A DNA stretch of 64,000 nt from Serilophus lunatus (taxonomy: Eukaryota > Chordata > Aves > Passeriformes > Eurylaimidae), in NCBI GenBank assembly GCA_013399895.1, contig VXBA01003489.1:1643381-1707380 (forward strand), read 5' to 3'. Made by a program: the position numbers and the translations under genes. Below the pieces are notes generated by a model. That model worked only from the letters and a program-made list of their open reading frames with translations. It did not search any database and was not told where the DNA came from. Positions 60,617 through 64,000 of the stretch are shown here, one piece after another. How positions within the stretch are numbered: position 1 is the stretch's first letter; every line of letters starts with the position of its first letter.

Positions 60617-60962
60617 GGCTGACACTGTTGTTTCTATTCCCAGAGCTAATTAAAGGCTTCCAAGAATACTGGGTAAGTTTAATTCTGTGCTGGTCATAGA
60701 TCAGGTCTGGGGGCAGCGGGAGGAAGAAAAGAGACAGTAAAGAGCCAGCAGGATTGAAAGAGGTGAAGATGGGCAGGAGCAGCTGAGCCGTGGGAAGTGT
60801 CAGGAGGTTGGCAGCAAAGAGAGGCTGAGTGTGGGTGATGGGATTTTGAGGAGAGCAGCAGTGCTGAGGCTGCTCAGCAATACAGGCAGAATTCAGCCCA
60901 AATTCTGAGGAGGAGATAGGTATAGATGGATTTATCATGAAGTCTGGCTGACACTGTTGTTT
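60617..60962 (+). repeat. 17-bp direct repeats flanking 312 bases
   Basis: GGCTGACACTGTTGTTT occurs at 60617-60633 and again at 60946-60962, in the same orientation. The 312 bases between are purine-rich on the + strand and match no transposon that can be recognised. They lack an A-tail on either strand next to the repeats. The spacing would fit a target-site duplication around an unidentified insertion, but a partial segmental duplication or chance cannot be excluded. Confidence 0.6.
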
Positions 60963-63900
60963 TCCTGGGGAAGGTGAAAGTGATAAGAAAGATTGGGATA
61001 GGCCACTGAGATTTGAAGTAGATGGAGGGGCTGAGGTTTTAATAAGGAATTGAGGAGGAAGGATTGGCTACTAAAGCCTGGGAGGAACACCGTGAAGAGT
61101 AAGAGGTGTTTCAGGGAGGCTGGAGTGTGAGCAAAGGGGCTTGTGCCTCTCCCATTTGCTCTTTCTTTCCATCCTCCAGTTCCCTCTGCAGCAGCCCCCT
61201 GGCACAGGGAAGGGCTGTGGAGCAGGACAGCACAGGCAGGGACACACATTTAAGTCTGCAACAGCTGATCCCCATCTCCTCAAGCAAAGGCAAAGTATGC
61301 AGCCTGTCATCCCCCTGTCTGCTGCCTTAATCTCTTGAAACCTCTGTTCGAGGCAACATCCACTTTCTGGTGGAAAAGAAATGTAGACAGGACCATACCA
61401 GCTGCCTAAAAAAAGGTGGCATAACTGAAAGCAGCCTTGAGGGGTTTGCTTCTGCAAGTTGACCAGACTGGTTCCAGCAGCCACTGTCTATATTTATATT
61501 TATTGCTCTCCTGATCCAGAGCATATTTACCATGAGAGCTAATGGAGCAATATTTCTTCTCTGATCAGCTGCAGAGTCTTGATGCTGCTGCACAGCTTTC
61601 CTCACCCTCATCTAATGCAACATCCAACCCTGAGTTTGCCTCCTCTGAGAAACTAATCTTTGTAAATATATTTGGGGTTATGGCAGGGAATGAACCAAAA
61701 ACAGCTCATGGAGACAACATTCTTCATATATATTAATCTTGTTGCTTTATCTAAATCTTAAAGCTCTTTTGTACCACTTACCTGAACATCCATCTTCTGC
61801 AGATGTTTGATTTTACATACCAGTGGCACATTGCATCTGTATCTAATAACTACCGAGACTTTTTTCCCTAGATCAAGCACAGTAATATTGTTGGTTTATC
61901 AAAATGTCACACGCTAATTTAATTAATAATGGTACTAGGTTGAGGAAGTAAAATTGATAGTCTTATTCTGGAAACTGTTGAAAAAACATCTAATCAGTTA
62001 AAAAGTGCACTTTAGAAATGTGCTTGTCTAGTCTAGACTTATCTCTCAGAAAAAAAAAAAATCAGGAAAAGTAGTTAGGGATAAATAAGCTAACCAGAAA
62101 CATCTGCCTTTAATATTCCATTTTGACGTCAGTGAATCTTTATTGGCCTCTCAAAATAGTCTAAGCTTTTGTGAAACAAGCAGCAAACAAAACATACCAT
62201 TGTCCAATTTTTTAAAGATTTTTCCACTGATGATAAAAGTAGAACTCCTCACTAATTCGTTTTTTAAAAATTCCCTTTTGCTTCATTCGTAGCAAATCTC
62301 AGGCCAGGGTTATGGTGTTTCACATAATCTGAATGCTGCTTGCAACTGTCATTAAAGTTGCTCCCGGCCTTCACAGGGTAAATCTTAGTTTTGCTTTGGC
62401 TGTTTGGGTGCATCCAGTGGAGCACCAGCAGCTCTTGCCTTTCTACCCATACCTACAAACTCAGCTACGAGCCAGAATCCCTGGAGATACAGCCTTGTAA
62501 AGTGTTTGGTTTGGTTTTTTGTTTTATTTTTTTTGTGGAGGAAGAAGCAGAAGCCAGCAAAGAGCTGCTGCTGTGAAATTCAGTGGAACAAGCCCACCTG
62601 GCAGCAGTTTTGCTCAACTGACTTGGTCTTCAGAACAAATTGTACAGGGCAGAACCTGATCCAAAGCCTTCCCACCACTTGAGTCCTGCAGAGCCAATGG
62701 CAAGAGAATCCCACAGCATACAGCTGGGGCTCCAAGCTGGCTCCAGAACAGGCTGGCACAAACAACCAGTGTGTACTTGAGGCAGAAAAGCCCCAAGCAG
62801 GCCAGAGCCTCTGTGGCTGTGCAGATCCAGGCAGTCCAAGTCCCTGTGCAAGCTGCATTCCACTGCTGTGAGTAATGGTCTGGAGCTGGGGCAGAGGAGG
62901 AGGGCCACAGGGTTAGTGCTTCCTTCAGGGTTTCTCTAACACCTCTGCAAAGAGAGTGTCTGCACATCACTTAGGTAGGGTGGATTTCACACAGCAGTAA
63001 GACTTGCCCTATTTCAGGGAGACATAAAGCCTCTGACACCTCAGACAGAGAGAGAGAAGCCACTCAGTCTTTTTCATGTCTGCATAAACATTTCAGTTTG
63101 AAAATCTCTTGGTATCATTTCAGGCATATTTATTGTGGATTCAGAAAAATTCCCTTCCCCTACTCACTGAGCAGAAAGCAGAATACATTTCTGCAAGCCA
63201 CAACAGAAAGTTTGATGGCATTCCAAGCCTGATGCACATCTAGGAGTGACAATGTGGCAACAACAGCCCAGCTACAACTGGAAGGGATGTGAAGAAATGT
63301 AACTGCTCTCTAAACAAACCCCCTTTGATCCATTTCCCCTTGGACAGAAGCGTGATGTTGTTGTTCTCCTTGGGAATTACGAAACCACTTTCTAAAACTT
63401 GTTTTCTGTGAACATGGAGAGTGAATCTCCAAAATCACACTAAGGAAACCCTGCTTGAAAATTCGGGGATTCTCGTTAACTCTTTCCCTCCGAAAATATT
63501 AGTAACTGTATTACATCAGTCAAGTCTTTCTTTAAGGAAACTAAAATCTTCTGTGAGAAATATTTTTCATAATTCCATGCCAGAAATGTAAATGATAAAG
63601 AGATGGGTTAAGATTATGGAATTGGAACTGAGCCCTTCCAGCACAGGTTGGTTATAGCAATCTTAGCTGTAGTTCACTCCGTGGGACAGAGAGAACTCCA
63701 CTGTTGATACTGGCATTGAGTTGGCCATCAGTTTTGAACTCACACACAGGATTAAACTGTGAGTAGGTCCTCATATCCACATTTAAATAGACACTTCTAC
63801 CTCACCCCACAGCTTCTTTCTTCCCCTACCCATACACTGTCCCTTCTCCGTCAAATTTCTTTTAAACCATAGTTATTTCTTTGTTTTCTCAATCAGTGAT

Positions 63901-64000
63901 GCTGTTGAGCATTCAGGGGTTGGAGTTCCACAATGGGCTTCTAATTTGGTTGAGAAATGCCAGTCACCTACTGTGAACTCAACTCACATTGTGCCCCAGT
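60963..64000. other. Non-coding unique DNA, candidate regulatory block inside
   Basis: No gene is recognised. The + strand is purine-rich to about 61130. A12 lies at 62050-62061 and a T/G-rich tract at 62508-62538. The block 61840-62300 holds AT-core sites (GCTAATTTAATTAATAATGG) and a perfect cyclic-AMP response element at 62124-62131. The GC-richer patch 62570-62900 leaves several frames open on the minus strand, without recognisable protein. Confidence 0.6.
62124..62131. promoter_or_regulatory. Perfect CRE (TGACGTCA) site
   Basis: TGACGTCA is the full palindromic binding site of the CREB/ATF family. It retains a CpG in AT-rich, CpG-poor surroundings. It lies in a repeat-free AT-rich block with further A/T-core motifs. 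A single 8-base match is expected by chance about once per 65 kb in random sequence, less often where CpG is depleted, so it is suggestive only. Confidence 0.4.

Noticed and set aside
1..64000. tRNA, rRNA, known microRNA, CRISPR array or intact endogenous retrovirus
   Set aside because: None was seen by eye: no cloverleaf, no known mature microRNA sequence, no regularly spaced repeats, and no paired long terminal repeats or retroviral protein motifs.

Overview
This window reads as nuclear DNA from a bird. Seven recognisable copies or fragments of the CR1 non-LTR retrotransposon are present. Six carry the avian 3' tail (ACCTTAAAGATCATC / CAACCCAAACCATTC type, ending in ATTCTATGAT-like sequence), and one is an older, more diverged copy. 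Base composition is AT-rich and CpG-poor. No operon-like gene packing, ribosome binding sites or long bacterial-type reading frames occur. The longest open frame is only about 165 codons, and nearly all open frames look like chance. The avian call is strong; the order (perhaps a songbird) cannot be fixed from sequence alone.

The window is almost entirely non-coding: an intergenic region or the introns of one or more large genes. No protein was recognised by name, and no tRNA, rRNA, known microRNA, CRISPR array or intact retrovirus was seen. Identified transposon sequence covers only about 1.6 kb of 64 kb. The rest is apparently unique DNA with short simple repeats.

Layout. 1-23.5 kb: unique AT-rich DNA with one CR1 fragment (2.4 kb), several mononucleotide tracts, an (AT)n tract and two perfect palindromes at 20.4-20.5 kb. 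23.6-24.6 kb: an old CR1 copy and a younger CR1 fragment in opposite orientation, the latter ending at an 11-bp-arm inverted repeat. 26.7-28.7 kb: a possible spliced reading frame and an AT-rich block resembling a regulatory element. 28.7-46 kb: unique DNA with CR1 copies at 36.7 and 42.8 kb. Between the latter and 46.3 kb lies the most convincing candidate coding exon of the window (43773-43872, + strand). 46.3-53.4 kb: CR1 fragments at both ends and, between them, the most CpG-rich stretch (51.23-51.72 kb). That stretch overlaps a homeodomain-site cluster and lies just upstream of a minus-strand frame ending at a consensus splice donor. A motif-dense block follows at 52.3-52.7 kb. 53.4-64 kb: unique DNA with several candidate regulatory blocks, including a perfect CRE at 62.1 kb.

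Exon and enhancer calls are inferences from splice-site consensus, frame openness, base periodicity and motif density. Each needs a cross-species alignment or bird RNA-seq to confirm. No clear new biological system was found. The items most worth checking are the candidate exon at 43.8 kb and the CpG-rich block at 51.2-51.7 kb with its possible minus-strand first exon.
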